Source of the DNA: Mycobacterium sp. PS03-16
GTDB lineage: Bacteria > Actinomycetota > Actinomycetes > Mycobacteriales > Mycobacteriaceae
Direction of reading: 5' to 3'
Assembly: GCF_004570325.1 (NCBI RefSeq)
Contig: NZ_SPQO01000004.1
Location: 1-64,000 of the forward strand
DNA: 64,000 bases
Shown here one piece after another: positions 45,989 through 55,843 of the stretch (the first letter of the stretch is position 1; every line of letters begins with the position of its first letter). The position numbers were made by a program, and so were the translations under genes. The notes below the pieces were generated by a model, which was not told where the DNA came from, did not search any database, and was given only the letters and a program-made list of their open reading frames with translations.

Positions 45989-47422
45989 ATGATGGAGGCG
46001 ATGACTTCCCGCGACACACTCGACACGACAGTGGCGGACGAGACGGTCGACGTCCGATCGCTGCCCCTGCCCCCGAAGAACCCGCTGCCGTACCGGCAGC
46101 TGCTCGGCCTGGTCCGTGGCTTCCACACGGGTCAGGAGGTGTTGCGGCAGGCCGCCGGCCCGGTGATCCGGCTCAAGCTCGGACCGCGCTGGCTGATCCC
46201 GCAGATCGTCGTGGTGATGTCCCCGGCGGGGATTCGCGACGTCCTCGCCCGAAACCACACCGTCGCCGAACGGTGCCGCGTCCACGACGAGGTACGCGAC
46301 CTCGGCGGGAAGAGCCTGTTCGTGCTGCCCAACGTGCCGTGGATCCCGCGCCGCCGCGCGCTGCAACCGGTGTTCACCAAACCCAGCGTGCGCACGTTCG
46401 GCGGGCACATGTCGCGGGCGGCGGAGATGGTGGCCGAAGGCTGGGCCGACGAGAATTCCGGCCCTGCTGCGACCGTCGACCTGGACGTGGAGTGCCGCCG
46501 GCTCACAATGCGCTCGCTGGGGCGGTCCATCCTGGGCCTGGACCTCGATGCGCGCGCCGACGTGATCGCCGACCCGCTGCCCGTCGCGGCCGGCTATGCG
46601 GCCGACCGCGCGCTCAAACCGATCCGCGCGCCGCGCTGGCTGCAGACCCCGCAGCGCCGCCGCGCCACCGCCGCGGTGGCGACGATGAAGGCGGTCACGG
46701 CCGAGATCCTGCAGGCGTGCCGCGCCGACCCGACCCGCGACGCCCCGCTGGTGCAGGCGCTGATCGCCGCGCGGGACCCCGAGACCGGTGAGGCACTGAG
46801 CGACGACGACATCTGCAACGAACTTCTGGTGTTCATGTTGGCCGGCCACGACACCACGGCCACGCTGCTCACCTACGCGCTGTGGGCATTGGGCCACCAT
46901 CCCGAGATGCAGGAGCGGGTGGCGGCCGAGGTGGCGGAGATCGGGGATCGCCTGCTGACCCCCGACGACGTGTCGCGGCTGGGCTACACCGTTCAGGTGC
47001 TCAACGAATCGCTGCGGTTGTGCCCGCCCGCCGCGGGCGTCGGCCGCTTGGCGCTGCGCGACCTGGCGATCGACGGCTACCGGGTCGAAAAGGGCAGCCT
47101 CGTCGGCATCGGAATCTATGCGGTGCACCGGGATCCGGCGCTGTGGGAGCGGCCCCTGGAGTTCGACCCGGACCGGTTCAGCCCGGAGAACGCCAAGGAC
47201 CGCGACCGCTGGCAGTTCGTGCCGTTCGCCGGCGGGCCGCGGTCCTGCATCGGGCAGCATTTCGCGATGCTCGAGGCCACGCTGGCGCTCGCCACCCTGA
47301 TCCGGTCGAGCGAAATCTGTTCGATGGGTGACGATTTCCCACTCGTGACGCCCTACACCACGGTCGCCGCGGGGCCGGTGTGGGCGCAGGTGTCCCCGCG
47401 TGATCGCGTGGCGGCGCCGTGA
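45989..47422 (+). CDS. Cytochrome P450
   Basis: Protein of about 477 residues. The I-helix oxygen motif is MLAGHDTTATLL, the ExxR motif is ESLR, and the heme-binding loop is FAGGPRSCIGQHFA with the Cys ligand. It is a soluble-type P450, though longer than most bacterial ones. The start is uncertain: GTG at 45965, or ATG at 45989, 45992 or 46001. The substrate is unknown. Its stop overlaps the next gene start (GTGA), so P450 and Ntn hydrolase are co-translated. FprA at the other end of the window could supply electrons. Confidence 0.9.
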   Translation: MMEAMTSRDTLDTTVADETVDVRSLPLPPKNPLPYRQLLGLVRGFHTGQEVLRQAAGPVIRLKLGPRWLIPQIVVVMSPAGIRDVLARNHTVAERCRVHDEVRDLGGKSLFVLPNVPWIPRRRALQPVFTKPSVRTFGGHMSRAAEMVAEGWADENSGPAATVDLDVECRRLTMRSLGRSILGLDLDARADVIADPLPVAAGYAADRALKPIRAPRWLQTPQRRRATAAVATMKAVTAEILQACRADPTRDAPLVQALIAARDPETGEALSDDDICNELLVFMLAGHDTTATLLTYALWALGHHPEMQERVAAEVAEIGDRLLTPDDVSRLGYTVQVLNESLRLCPPAAGVGRLALRDLAIDGYRVEKGSLVGIGIYAVHRDPALWERPLEFDPDRFSPENAKDRDRWQFVPFAGGPRSCIGQHFAMLEATLALATLIRSSEICSMGDDFPLVTPYTTVAAGPVWAQVSPRDRVAAP

Positions 47423-48117
47423 CGGTCGTCATCGCGCTGCGCTGCGCCGACGGGATCGTGCTCGCCGCCGACTCGCAGATCACCGAACCCGCACGGGGTC
47501 TGACGTATCCGGCGCAGAAGCTGCACGGCCTCGGCGGGCACGCGGCCTGGGGCGGCAGCGGCTCGCGGGCGGTGCTGTTCGACCTCGAGCAGCTCTTCGA
47601 CGCTCAACCCGAGACCATCGTCGAGGCCCGCGACGTCGGACGTGCGATGCAGCAACGCGTGGTCCCGGTGTTGAAGCACCACTACGAGAACTTCATCGAG
47701 GACGTCCCCGGCGAGCAGAGCAGCGGATCCACCCCGGCGACGTACGTGCTGGCGGCTGGCTACTCCAACGGCGCGCCGTTCATCGTCGACATCGACCCGC
47801 ACGGGCTGATCGGCCACTACGAGGACATCGGTTTCCACGCCGTCGGCAGCGGCGCGCCGCTGGCGCAACAGGCCCGGGCCCTGCTCGCGAACTTCCGGAT
47901 GGACCAGCGCCCGGTCGACTACGGCGTCGTGGCCGCGCTGCGGGTGCTCGACGCACTCGACGAGACCTCGCCGACGGTCGGCGGCCCGATGGACCTGTGC
48001 CGGATCACGCCCGACGGCGCGCACCACCTCGAACCCGCCGAGATCGACGAGGTTCGCGACCATGTGCGGCGGTGGCAGGAACTCGAGCGCAAGGCGCTCG
48101 ACGGTCTGTTCGGCTGA
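47419..48117 (+). CDS. Proteasome-like Ntn hydrolase
   Basis: Protein of 232 residues beginning MTVVIALRCADGIVLAADSQITEP. After removal of Met, Thr1 with Asp17 and Lys33 reproduces the catalytic triad spacing of proteasome beta subunits and HslV. The remainder has the YVLAAGYSNGAPFIVDIDP and GSGAPLAQQARALL strands of the fold. It is distinct from the mycobacterial 20S proteasome genes, which lie elsewhere. It could be a small self-compartmentalised peptidase like the HslV/Anbu group. It overlaps the P450 gene, an unusual partner. Confidence 0.82.
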   Translation: MTVVIALRCADGIVLAADSQITEPARGLTYPAQKLHGLGGHAAWGGSGSRAVLFDLEQLFDAQPETIVEARDVGRAMQQRVVPVLKHHYENFIEDVPGEQSSGSTPATYVLAAGYSNGAPFIVDIDPHGLIGHYEDIGFHAVGSGAPLAQQARALLANFRMDQRPVDYGVVAALRVLDALDETSPTVGGPMDLCRITPDGAHHLEPAEIDEVRDHVRRWQELERKALDGLFG

Positions 48118-48120
48118 GCG

Positions 48121-48318
48121 TCATTCCGTGCTGTCGCGGCGGTCGCCGACGAACCGCAGCAGTGCGGAATCGCCGGAGGTGAACCGGTCGACCTCCTCGC
48201 CGCCGTCGCAGCGCAGCAGCGCGATCGTCACCCGGTCCGCGGAGCGGGTCACCACGCTCCACACCGCACCGCTGTCCTGCCAACGCTGGAGTTCGGCCAC
48301 CCGGTCCCGGTCGGTCAT
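48121..48318 (-). CDS. Small conserved-looking protein (65 residues)
   Basis: Short soluble protein, MTDRDRVAELQRWQDSG..., with a compact beta-like core (AVWSVVTRSADRVTIALLRCDGGEEVDRFTSGDSALLRFVG). The stop is 3 bases from the Ntn-hydrolase stop (convergent), and the start is divergent from the membrane protein at 48361. Function unknown. Confidence 0.65.
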   Translation of the reverse strand: MTDRDRVAELQRWQDSGAVWSVVTRSADRVTIALLRCDGGEEVDRFTSGDSALLRFVGDRRDSTE

Positions 48319-48360
48319 GACTCCAGCCTGGCACGTCCGCGTTGGCATAGTCTGCCGGAT

Positions 48361-48786
48361 GTGAACGCAGCCTCGGCCGCGGCGGTCGCCGCGATCTTCG
48401 TGTGGTTGGGCATGGTGCTGGCCATCTCGTTCCTCGAGGCGCCGCTGAAGTTCCGGGCGCCGGGCGTGAGCCTGCAGATCGGCCTCGGGATCGGCCGGTT
48501 GGTGTTCCGCGCGCTCAACGGTTGTGAGGCCGTGCTCGCGGCGGTCGTGGTGGTGGCCCTGGTGGTCGGGTCGCGGTCGACGGGTGCCGTCATCGGCGCC
48601 GGTGTGGCGGTCGCGATGTTGCTCGTCCAGGTCGCGCTGGTGCGGCCCCGGCTCAGTCGGCGCTCGGACGCGGTGCTCGCCGGCGGCGACGGGCCGCGCT
48701 CGCATGCACACTGGGTCTACGTCGGGTTCGAAGCGGTCAAAGTGATCGCGCTGGTCGGCGGAGGGGCGGCCCTGCTGACTGCGTGA
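48361..48786 (+). CDS. Four-helix membrane protein
   Basis: Protein of 141 residues with four hydrophobic helices (AAVAAIFVWLGMVLAISFL, EAVLAAVVVVALVVG, GAVIGAGVAVAMLLVQVALV, VIALVGGGAALLTA). The GTG start lies in a short gap divergent from the 65-residue gene. Family not assigned with confidence; role unknown. Confidence 0.7.
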   Translation: MNAASAAAVAAIFVWLGMVLAISFLEAPLKFRAPGVSLQIGLGIGRLVFRALNGCEAVLAAVVVVALVVGSRSTGAVIGAGVAVAMLLVQVALVRPRLSRRSDAVLAGGDGPRSHAHWVYVGFEAVKVIALVGGGAALLTA

Positions 48787-48798
48787 GACCATGCGCGC

Positions 48799-49671
48799 AT
48801 GCACCTGGGATTACACGCGCTCGGAATCGGCACCGGCGCACGGCGCGACGTCATTGATGCGGTGGCCGTCGCCGCCGAGGACTGCGGCTTCGCCACCCTG
48901 TGGTGCGGAGAGCACGTGGTGATGGTCGACGACGGCGCGTCGCGCTACCCGTACTCCGACGACGGGCGCATCGCCGTCCCCGCGGTCGCCGACTGGCTCG
49001 ACCCCGTCGTTGCGCTCAGCTTCGCCGCGTCGGTCACCACCACGATCGGTCTGGCGACCGGCGTTCTCCTGCTGCCCGAACACAATCCGGTGCTGACCGC
49101 CAAGCAGGCGGCGTCGCTGGACACGCTCAGCAGCGGCCGGCTCACCCTGGGCGTCGGGACCGGCTGGTCCCGCGAGGAGTTCGACGCGCTCGGCGTGCCG
49201 TTCGCGCGCCGCGGCGCCCGCACCGCCGAGTACGTCGCCGCCATGCGCACCCTCTGGCGTGACGAGGTGGCGTCGTTTCGCGGTGAGTTCGTGGCGTTCG
49301 ACGCCGTCCGCGTCAACCCCAAGCCCTTCGAACGTCCCGCGGTGCCGATCGTGGTCGGCGGCAACAGCGACGCGGCGCTGGCCCGGGTGGCCGCGTGGGG
49401 TGACGGCTGGTACGGCTTCAACCTCGACGGCGTCGAGGACGTCGCGCAGCGCCTGCACACCCTGAACCACCTGTGTGACAACGCCGGCCGCGACCGCGGC
49501 GACCTGCGGATCGCCGTCGCGCTGCGCGACCCGCGCCCCGGCGACCCGGACCGGCTGGCCGACGCCGGCGTCGACGAACTCGTCCTGGTGGAGAGCCCGC
49601 CCGGCGACGCCGCCGCGGCCACCGATTGGGTCGCCGGACTCGCCGAGCGCTGGCGCGCGGTCAGCCGGTGA
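48799..49671 (+). CDS. LLM-class (F420-dependent type) oxidoreductase
   Basis: Luciferase-like TIM-barrel protein of 290 residues. Typical segments are AEDCGFATLWCGEHV, TTTIGLATGVLLLPEHNPV, LGVGTGWSREEFDALG and VPIVVGGNSDAALARVAAWGDGWY. Mycobacterial members usually use coenzyme F420. The substrate is unknown. Its end overlaps the CHAD gene end by 11 bases (convergent). Confidence 0.88.
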   Translation: MHLGLHALGIGTGARRDVIDAVAVAAEDCGFATLWCGEHVVMVDDGASRYPYSDDGRIAVPAVADWLDPVVALSFAASVTTTIGLATGVLLLPEHNPVLTAKQAASLDTLSSGRLTLGVGTGWSREEFDALGVPFARRGARTAEYVAAMRTLWRDEVASFRGEFVAFDAVRVNPKPFERPAVPIVVGGNSDAALARVAAWGDGWYGFNLDGVEDVAQRLHTLNHLCDNAGRDRGDLRIAVALRDPRPGDPDRLADAGVDELVLVESPPGDAAAATDWVAGLAERWRAVSR

Positions 49672-51022
49672 GCGCCCGCGCCTTTCGGCGGGCGTCGTGG
49701 GCGATCTGTTGTTCGCGGGCGTAGAGCAGCCCGAAGGTGAAGCCGTTCTCTCCGGGAGTGGTGCCCGCCGAGAGTGCCAACCGCCGCAGGATGTCCGCGG
49801 CCACCGTGCTGTCCTGATGGTCACCGAGAATGCGTTGTACTTTCTTGTACCGCTTCGCGGTTCGCTGCGCGCGCCGGTCGGCGGGGGCTCGTAGTTCGGC
49901 GGCGTAGCGCGCGCGTTTGGCGGCCTTGCGGGCCCGGTGCAGCTGGGCGCCGTCCTGGGTTTCGATGGCGGCCACCAGCCGCTCGTCGGCCTTGCGTTCG
50001 GCACGGCGGGCCCGCTTGGACAGCGTCGCGGCATCCGTGCGCCGCACCGGCGGGTCGGTCCGCCAGCGCGCCAGGACCGCGAGCAGCTCGAGGTAGCGCG
50101 GGGAGTCCATCGCCTCGGTGACGGCGCGGCGGGCGATGGTCTGCTCGCCGAGCAGGTCGCCGTCGATCCGCGCGGCGACCGGGCCGAGAACCAGTTCGGG
50201 CGGCCAACTGTCGAGGACCTCGGCGAAGCGTCTGCGTTGCACCTGCCGGTCGCGGACCTCCCCGAGCAGGCCGGCGAACCACTTCAGTTCGTCGTCCAGG
50301 TTGCCGACCGCCGACGGGTCGAACAGCGTGCCGAACACCCGCAGGGTGCTGCGCAGCCGCCGGATCGCGACCCGGGTGTCGTGGATGGGGTCGGCGCCGC
50401 GCCGCAGCCCGACGTCTCCGGCGAAGATCACGTCGATCTGGTCGCCCACGTACGCGGTGATGGGGTCGCGGCGGCCGTCCGGAGCCCCCCTGGCCGGCAG
50501 GATGCGTTGCAGCGGCGAGACATCGGGCGCCTGCCGGGCGCCGGCCTTCTCGAGTCGGCGGGTCAGCTGCCGGGCCGTCTTCGCGTCGGTGGCGTTCCCC
50601 GCCAGGCTGACCCGGCGCCACGCCAGCAGTTGCGGCCCGGCCGAGCCGCGGTACTGCTCGTCGATGAGCGTCAGCCCGTCCGCCGGACGGTATGTCCGCC
50701 GCGTCCGGTGCACGGTCGCCACGTCGGCCACCGCCTTGCCGTGGCGGATCCCGGTGAGCATCGCGACCAGTTGCTCAGGGGGGCCGTCGGCGTGTTGGAC
50801 GGTGACGTCGACGGGTTCGGTGCCAGGCGCCTCCAGGCGCCAGCTGACCGACCCGTCGCGCTCCCGTCGGCGCAACGCGGCGCCGAAGCAACGCAGGTCG
50901 CCGTCGGCGGTGTCGTAGTAGGTGTCCCGCACGTCGTCCGCTTCCACGGCTCCGGTGGATGTGCACAGTTTCTCGAGCGCAAAGCCGGGTTCGACCTCCC
51001 AGTGGTTGTGCGGCTCAGGCAT
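49661..51022 (-). CDS. CYTH-CHAD domain protein
   Basis: Protein of 453 residues. The N-terminal CYTH domain starts EVEPGFALEKL and has the acidic/basic tunnel residues of triphosphate-binding enzymes (DTYYDTADGDLRCFGAALRRR). The C-terminal CHAD domain is Arg/His-rich (DPIHDTRVAIRRLRSTLRVFG) and binds polyphosphate. The pair suggests polyphosphate or triphosphate metabolism. I chose the ATG at 51022 (MPEPHNHWEVEPG); the longer frame is a shadow. Confidence 0.9.
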   Translation of the reverse strand: MPEPHNHWEVEPGFALEKLCTSTGAVEADDVRDTYYDTADGDLRCFGAALRRRERDGSVSWRLEAPGTEPVDVTVQHADGPPEQLVAMLTGIRHGKAVADVATVHRTRRTYRPADGLTLIDEQYRGSAGPQLLAWRRVSLAGNATDAKTARQLTRRLEKAGARQAPDVSPLQRILPARGAPDGRRDPITAYVGDQIDVIFAGDVGLRRGADPIHDTRVAIRRLRSTLRVFGTLFDPSAVGNLDDELKWFAGLLGEVRDRQVQRRRFAEVLDSWPPELVLGPVAARIDGDLLGEQTIARRAVTEAMDSPRYLELLAVLARWRTDPPVRRTDAATLSKRARRAERKADERLVAAIETQDGAQLHRARKAAKRARYAAELRAPADRRAQRTAKRYKKVQRILGDHQDSTVAADILRRLALSAGTTPGENGFTFGLLYAREQQIAHDARRKARALTG

Positions 51023-51080
51023 GGGGGAGGACTTTCCGGTCGCCGGGGCGGCGAAACATCCGCTCCGGTGCCGCGCGGAT

Positions 51081-51099
51081 ATAGGTAACCCTAAGATGA
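51081..51099. promoter_or_regulatory. Weak iron-box-like site upstream of mbtK
   Basis: ATAGGTAACCCTAAGATGA matches the IdeR consensus TTAGGTTAGGCTAACCTAA at about 12 of 19 positions. It lies 31-49 bases before the mbtK start, next to a possible -10 (TAGGCT near 51114-51119). Confidence 0.4.
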
Positions 51100-51129
51100 C
51101 CTGGCTCTTCGGGTAGGCTGGCCCGTCTG

Positions 51130-51765
51130 ATGACCGACATCGACGAGGCGCTCGAGCCGGTACTCGCGCGCGAGCTGACAGCGATCTCCGACGAGGTGCG
51201 CGCGGTGCCTGCGCCGCCCCTGCCACTGCTGACCGAGCCGTTCGCGCTCCGGGTCGCCGACGCGGATACCGACGCTGAGATGGTCTCCGAATGGATGAAC
51301 CGGCCGCACCTCGTCGAGGCCTGGGAGTACCCGTGGCCGCCGCAGCGGTGGCGGCGCTATCTGCAGGCCCAACTCGACGGGCAGTACTCCCTGCCGATCA
51401 TCGGCAGCTACGAGGGCACCGACGCGGCCTACATCGAGCTGTACCGGGCGGCCAAGGACTCGATCGCGCCGCGGTACGACGCCGACCCCTACGACATCGG
51501 CATCCACGCGGCGATCGCGGACTTGAACTTCGTCAACCGCGGCTTCGCGCCGATGCTGCTTCCCCGGGTGGTGGCGAGTGTGTTCGCACAGGAGGAGCGC
51601 TGCCGTCGCATCATGTTCGACCCGGATCATCGCAACCGCGGCGCGCGCCGGGTGTGCGAGTTCGCCGGCTGCACATTCCTCGGCGAGCACGACATGGCCA
51701 ACCGACGGATGGCGCTCTACGCCCTGCCGCGCACCCCGCAGGACGCCCCCGCTCCGGCTGACTAA
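51130..51765 (+). CDS. mbtK: Mycobactin lysine N-epsilon acyltransferase MbtK
   Basis: GNAT-fold acyltransferase of 211 residues, close to Rv1347c (210). It transfers the long acyl chain onto the lysine side chain of mycobactin. Segments typical of IucB/MbtK are [56 protein letters not shown] and [35 protein letters not shown]. It is convergent with mbtN (stops overlap by 4 bases), as in M. tuberculosis. Confidence 0.93.
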   Translation: MTDIDEALEPVLARELTAISDEVRAVPAPPLPLLTEPFALRVADADTDAEMVSEWMNRPHLVEAWEYPWPPQRWRRYLQAQLDGQYSLPIIGSYEGTDAAYIELYRAAKDSIAPRYDADPYDIGIHAAIADLNFVNRGFAPMLLPRVVASVFAQEERCRRIMFDPDHRNRGARRVCEFAGCTFLGEHDMANRRMALYALPRTPQDAPAPAD

Positions 51766-52931
51766 TCGTCGCCGGTGGGTGAGTTGATCAGCTCGGCGTA
51801 GCCGTCGTAGTCGGGCCGCATGGCCGCCGCGACGAGCTCCCACAGCACCTCGTCCGTGCCGCCGCCCACCCGCGCCAGCTTCATGTCGCGCCACCAGTGC
51901 CCCAGCGGTGTCTCGTCGGTGAGATATCCCGAGCCGCCGAAGATGTGCATGCACTCCGAGAGCACCTCTTCGCCGAGCCGCGCCGCGCTCACCTTGATCG
52001 CCGCGGCCGCCCGCAGGTCGAGGCGCCCCCCGGCGGCGATGCCCGCCAGCGCGTAGCGCAGCATGTCGACCCGCGCCTGCAGGTCGGCCATCCGCATCCG
52101 CAGCGCCTGATGCTCGTAGAGGGTGTGGCCGAACTGCCGGCGTTTCATCATGCGTGCCAACGTGATTCCGATGACGCGTTGACAGGCGCCGGCGACCTGG
52201 CCGGCGATCGAGAGCCGCTCGTGGGCCAACCCCCACGAGATCGCCGCCAGGCCGGTACCGGGCCGAGCGACCAGCGCGTCAGCGGGGACCCAGGTGTCGA
52301 TGTGCACGGCCGCGGTGTCCAGCGGCCCGGCGCCCACCTTGCGGTAGGGCGGCTGGACCCACACCTGGCTGGTGGGCACCGCGATCACCGCGACGTTCCC
52401 GTGCCGGCTGGTCGGGTCGTGGTCCACGCTGCGCGCCACCACCATGATGTGGTCGGCGATCGGCGACAGGGACACGAACTTCTTGATCCCGCGCACGGTG
52501 TATCCGTCGCGCTCGGACCGCATCTCGGTACCGACGATCTGCAGGTCCGATCCGCCCGACTCCTCCGAGGCGCCGATGCACAGCACGGCCTCACCGCGGA
52601 TGGCCTGTTCGCAGATGGTGCGCAGGTAGTCGTTCTTGGCGAAGCGACGCAGCAGCGCGATCGCCGAGTCGTGCAGGCTGACCCCGACCCCGATCCCGGC
52701 CGAGCCCAGCCGGCCGAGCGCCAGGGCGAGCGCGATCAGCCTGGCCACGTCGGGCTGCTGACTGTCCCCCCATTTCTCCGCGAACACCCCCGTCCTGCCG
52801 AGATGTTCGATGAGGTGACGCGGAAACCGTTCGGTCGCTTCGGCTTCAGCCGTCCAGGCGGTCACCTGCTCGTCGAAGACCCGGTCGAGCAGGTTCAGGT
52901 AGTCGTCGGTGGTCTCCGTCGCCAGGGTCAC
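51762..52931 (-). CDS. mbtN: Mycobactin acyl-ACP dehydrogenase MbtN
   Basis: Acyl-CoA-dehydrogenase-like flavoprotein of 389 residues (FadE14/Rv1346). It introduces the cis double bond in the acyl chain while bound to MbtL. Family segments are [51 protein letters not shown] and [35 protein letters not shown]. The GTG at 52931 overlaps the mbtM stop (GTGA); the longer frame to 53045 is not needed. Confidence 0.93.
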   Translation of the reverse strand: MTLATETTDDYLNLLDRVFDEQVTAWTAEAEATERFPRHLIEHLGRTGVFAEKWGDSQQPDVARLIALALALGRLGSAGIGVGVSLHDSAIALLRRFAKNDYLRTICEQAIRGEAVLCIGASEESGGSDLQIVGTEMRSERDGYTVRGIKKFVSLSPIADHIMVVARSVDHDPTSRHGNVAVIAVPTSQVWVQPPYRKVGAGPLDTAAVHIDTWVPADALVARPGTGLAAISWGLAHERLSIAGQVAGACQRVIGITLARMMKRRQFGHTLYEHQALRMRMADLQARVDMLRYALAGIAAGGRLDLRAAAAIKVSAARLGEEVLSECMHIFGGSGYLTDETPLGHWWRDMKLARVGGGTDEVLWELVAAAMRPDYDGYAELINSPTGDD

Positions 52932-54499
52932 CGGTTCACCTCCGCCAATCTCCGTTTGACGTCCAGCCGGCGCAGCTTCCCGGACGATGTCCGGGGCAGC
53001 GCGCCGGGTTGGAGGAATATGACGTCCGACGGCACCACACCGCATTCGGAGGCCACCCTCTGCACCAGCTCACTGCGGGCGCCCGATTCGTCGGTGCCGC
53101 GGAACTCCGCGGCGATCACGAGGCCCGGGCGCACGGCGCTGCCGTCGGATCCCACTGCGACGACGGCCCCCGCACGCACACCGGTCACCTGACCCGCGAC
53201 CCGTTCCACCTCGGCGGGGAAGATATTGCGCCCGGCGACGGTGATCACCTCTTTGGCGCGACCGCACACCACCAGTCCGCCGTCGGCGAAGTAGCCGAGA
53301 TCACCGGTGGGAAACCAGCTCTCGGCGACCAGTGGATCCTCGCCGAGATAGCCGGTCATCATCGACGACCCGCGGATCTCGATCTCACCGACCTCGCGGC
53401 CGCCCATGTCCCCGGGGTGTCCGTCGGTCGCGCAGATGCGCACCTGCATACCCGGGATCGCCTCGCCGACCACGGCGTGCCTGCGCACCCCGTGCCCGCC
53501 GGTGTGCACCTCGTCGACCTGGAGTCCCGACCCGAGGAGGGGAACCGTGACCGCACAGCAGGATTCGGCCAGCCCATAGGAGGGGGAGAGCGCCGCGGCG
53601 TCGAATCCGAACCTGCCCATCTCGGCGGCGAAGCGGGCGGTGCCGTCGCAGTCGACCGGCTCACCGCCGTTGAGCGCGAACCGCAGCGTGCCCAGGTCCA
53701 CGTCGCCGAGCCGGCTCGCGTACTTGCCGAGCAGCCCGTAGGCCATGTTGGGCGCCGCGGTGAGGGTTGCGCGGCTGTCGGTCAGCCATTGCAGCCAACT
53801 GAACGGGGAGGTCGCGAACGCCGTGGTCGGGGCCTGCCACACCTCGGCGCCGGCCAGTGCGCCGGTGAGGAGAAAGGTCAGCCCCATGTCGTGGTAGAGC
53901 GGCAGCCAGGAGCACCCGACGTCGTCGCCGCCGATGTCCACCCGGGTGAGCAGGCCCCGCAGGTTGTTGAGGACCGCCTCGGGGGAGAGTTGGGCGGTGC
54001 GCGGTGTGCCGGTCGACCCGGCGGTGCCCTGCAGCACCGCGACGTCCCCGACCGCGGCGGGCGCGGCGAACGCCGGTTGCGGGCCGCCGGCGACCTGCGT
54101 GACGTCGTGGATGTGCAGGCGTGCACCCGTCGCGCGCAGCGCCTGTAGGTGGGCGCCATGGGTGAACACCGTGCCCACCCCGATGGCGGCGAACCGGTCG
54201 GCGGTGGCCCGGGCCCACTGCGCCAGGTCCGCGCCCCGCACCGGTCCGGGCAGGATCGACAGCGCCGCACCCGCGTACAGGGTGCCCGGGATGCCCGCGA
54301 TCAGCGCGACGGTCGGGTCGCCGACCAGTCCGACGGCGCCTGCGCCGTCCTCGCCGATGCGGACCGCGATCCGCTCGGCGCGTTCATGCACCTGCACCCA
54401 CGCATGACGGGTCCAGCCGCCGGCGTCCGGATCGAGGACAACGAGGTCACGGCTGCTGGACGTCATCGCATCGGCGAGCGCTGACGCCAGCGGATTCAC
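52928..54499 (-). CDS. mbtM: Mycobactin fatty acyl-AMP ligase MbtM
   Basis: Adenylate-forming enzyme of 523 residues (FadD33/Rv1345). It activates the fatty acid and loads it on MbtL. Core motifs are [20 protein letters not shown] (P-loop), [20 protein letters not shown] and a late Lys in RTSSGKLRR. Starts at GTG 54499, overlapping the mbtL stop. The C-terminal end overlaps mbtN. Confidence 0.94.
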   Translation of the reverse strand: MNPLASALADAMTSSSRDLVVLDPDAGGWTRHAWVQVHERAERIAVRIGEDGAGAVGLVGDPTVALIAGIPGTLYAGAALSILPGPVRGADLAQWARATADRFAAIGVGTVFTHGAHLQALRATGARLHIHDVTQVAGGPQPAFAAPAAVGDVAVLQGTAGSTGTPRTAQLSPEAVLNNLRGLLTRVDIGGDDVGCSWLPLYHDMGLTFLLTGALAGAEVWQAPTTAFATSPFSWLQWLTDSRATLTAAPNMAYGLLGKYASRLGDVDLGTLRFALNGGEPVDCDGTARFAAEMGRFGFDAAALSPSYGLAESCCAVTVPLLGSGLQVDEVHTGGHGVRRHAVVGEAIPGMQVRICATDGHPGDMGGREVGEIEIRGSSMMTGYLGEDPLVAESWFPTGDLGYFADGGLVVCGRAKEVITVAGRNIFPAEVERVAGQVTGVRAGAVVAVGSDGSAVRPGLVIAAEFRGTDESGARSELVQRVASECGVVPSDVIFLQPGALPRTSSGKLRRLDVKRRLAEVNR

Positions 54500-54765
54500 G
54501 GCGTGGTTCGCGTGGACGGGACCTTGGCCAGGATGGCGGCTTCCAGGTCGCCGACCGTGTCGCAGCTGAGCAGGTCTGCCTCGGTGAGCGCGACGCCGAG
54601 GCGGTCTTCGATGGCCACCATGCCGACGGCGAAGGCGACGGAGTCCAGCCCGACGTCGTCGATCAGGCGGGACTCGCGGGTCACCCGGCGGATGTCGACG
54701 TTCATGTCGTCACGCAGGATCTCGGTCAGCGTCGCGCTGACCGACTCCGGAGTAGTCGATTGCAC
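54496..54765 (-). CDS. mbtL: Mycobactin acyl carrier protein MbtL
   Basis: Acyl carrier protein of 89 residues (Rv1344). The phosphopantetheine Ser is in [13 protein letters not shown]. It carries the acyl chain between MbtM, MbtN and MbtK. It is the first gene of the mbtLMN operon and lies directly downstream of an iron box. Confidence 0.93.
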   Translation of the reverse strand: MQSTTPESVSATLTEILRDDMNVDIRRVTRESRLIDDVGLDSVAFAVGMVAIEDRLGVALTEADLLSCDTVGDLEAAILAKVPSTRTTP

Positions 54766-54788
54766 GCGCCGGACGGTACACCCGATAT

Positions 54789-54807
54789 TCAGGTTAGGCT
54801 AGGCTTA
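54789..54807. promoter_or_regulatory. IdeR-type iron box before mbtL
   Basis: TCAGGTTAGGCTAGGCTTA matches the IdeR consensus TTAGGTTAGGCTAACCTAA at about 15 of 19 positions. It lies 24-42 bases upstream of the mbtL start, in position to repress the operon when iron is plentiful. Confidence 0.75.
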
Positions 54808-54817
54808 CCACCGGGGG

Positions 54818-55843
54818 TCATGGGGTTCGCAGAACTCCCGTCCGCACCCCGCTGTCCATCCACAACGCCGCCGGGACCGGTTCGCTGGTGACCAGGCCGT
54901 GCCGAGTGGTGAGCGCATCGATCACCGCAAAGCCGGCGCGGATCCGTTCCGGGCTGTCCACGACGATCGTCGTCACCGGGACCTGCCGGCCGAGGCGAAA
55001 CACACTGTCCCCTAACGCTTCCGACTCGCCCTGAAAACCCCACACCGCGCGCAGCGCCGTGACGCCCGCCGAGGAGTGCACGCCCCGCAGCTGCGCGACG
55101 AGCGCCCGGTGGACCGGCATGCCGTCGTGCAGCGCGGACGCCGACGTGTGCACCATCAGCTTCTGCCACGGTGTCGCCGTGGCGGGTGGGACCGACACCA
55201 GCGCGCCGTCGAGTTTGCACAGGTGCACCGCCTCCACGGTGAGCATCCGGACGGCCGGCAGGCCCGCGAGTTCGTCGAGCGCCGCGGCGGCGCCGGCGTC
55301 GGGACCCACCCCGATGACCATTGCCGGTACGGCGACGTTGCGGCTGAAGAACGCCGCCCGCACCCGCCGCCCGTGGGCCGTGCCGTCGACGCCCAGCAGC
55401 GCACTGGCCCCGAAGAAGCCGTGCCGGCGCAGCAGCGCGCAGACCGCGACATGGGCCGGTGCGCCCGTGACCCGCGCACCACGGTCGACGTAGGCGGTGA
55501 CCTTGACCGACCGCCCCGCCGGCCTCAGCGGGTCCGCCGAACGGGCCCGTTCCAGGGTCACCAGACCGCGGGACACCAGATCGGCCACCGCGGACGCCAG
55601 CGGGGCCAGCACCTCGGGCCGGTCGACGGCGGCCACCGCGATCGGTGGGTCCTCCGACGCGCTCAGCGTGACGTCGGTGCGCAGCTCGTGTTTCGGCCCG
55701 AAGCCGGCGATCCCGCGCACCACGATGCTGGTGGCCACCGCCGAGTCGGCGAGCAGGCCGAGCAGCGCATCGGCGGTGAACTGCGCCCCGCTGCGTTGAC
55801 GCTCACCGAAGTAGGCGGTCAGTTTGAGCAGATCGTGGTTCAC
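54818..55843 (-). CDS. Tandem DUF190 protein
   Basis: Protein of 341 residues with three DUF190-type segments: LKLTAYFGERQRSGAQFTADALLGLLADSAVATSIVVRGIAGFG near the start, KVTAYVDRGARVTGAPAHVAVCALLRRHGFFGASALLGVDG, and KLMVHTSASALHDGMPVHRALVAQLRGVHSSAGVTALRAVWGF. The DUF190 fold is PII-like and often accompanies CrcB fluoride channels. The GTG at 55843 overlaps the CrcB stop (GTGA). It probably senses or modulates the channel. Equivalent to Rv3071. Confidence 0.85.
   Translation of the reverse strand: MNHDLLKLTAYFGERQRSGAQFTADALLGLLADSAVATSIVVRGIAGFGPKHELRTDVTLSASEDPPIAVAAVDRPEVLAPLASAVADLVSRGLVTLERARSADPLRPAGRSVKVTAYVDRGARVTGAPAHVAVCALLRRHGFFGASALLGVDGTAHGRRVRAAFFSRNVAVPAMVIGVGPDAGAAAALDELAGLPAVRMLTVEAVHLCKLDGALVSVPPATATPWQKLMVHTSASALHDGMPVHRALVAQLRGVHSSAGVTALRAVWGFQGESEALGDSVFRLGRQVPVTTIVVDSPERIRAGFAVIDALTTRHGLVTSEPVPAALWMDSGVRTGVLRTP

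Noticed and set aside
45089..47260. Long minus-strand ORF (723 residues) opposite nagA and the P450
   Set aside because: Both sense genes have complete family motifs; the antisense product is Arg/His-rich with no motif.
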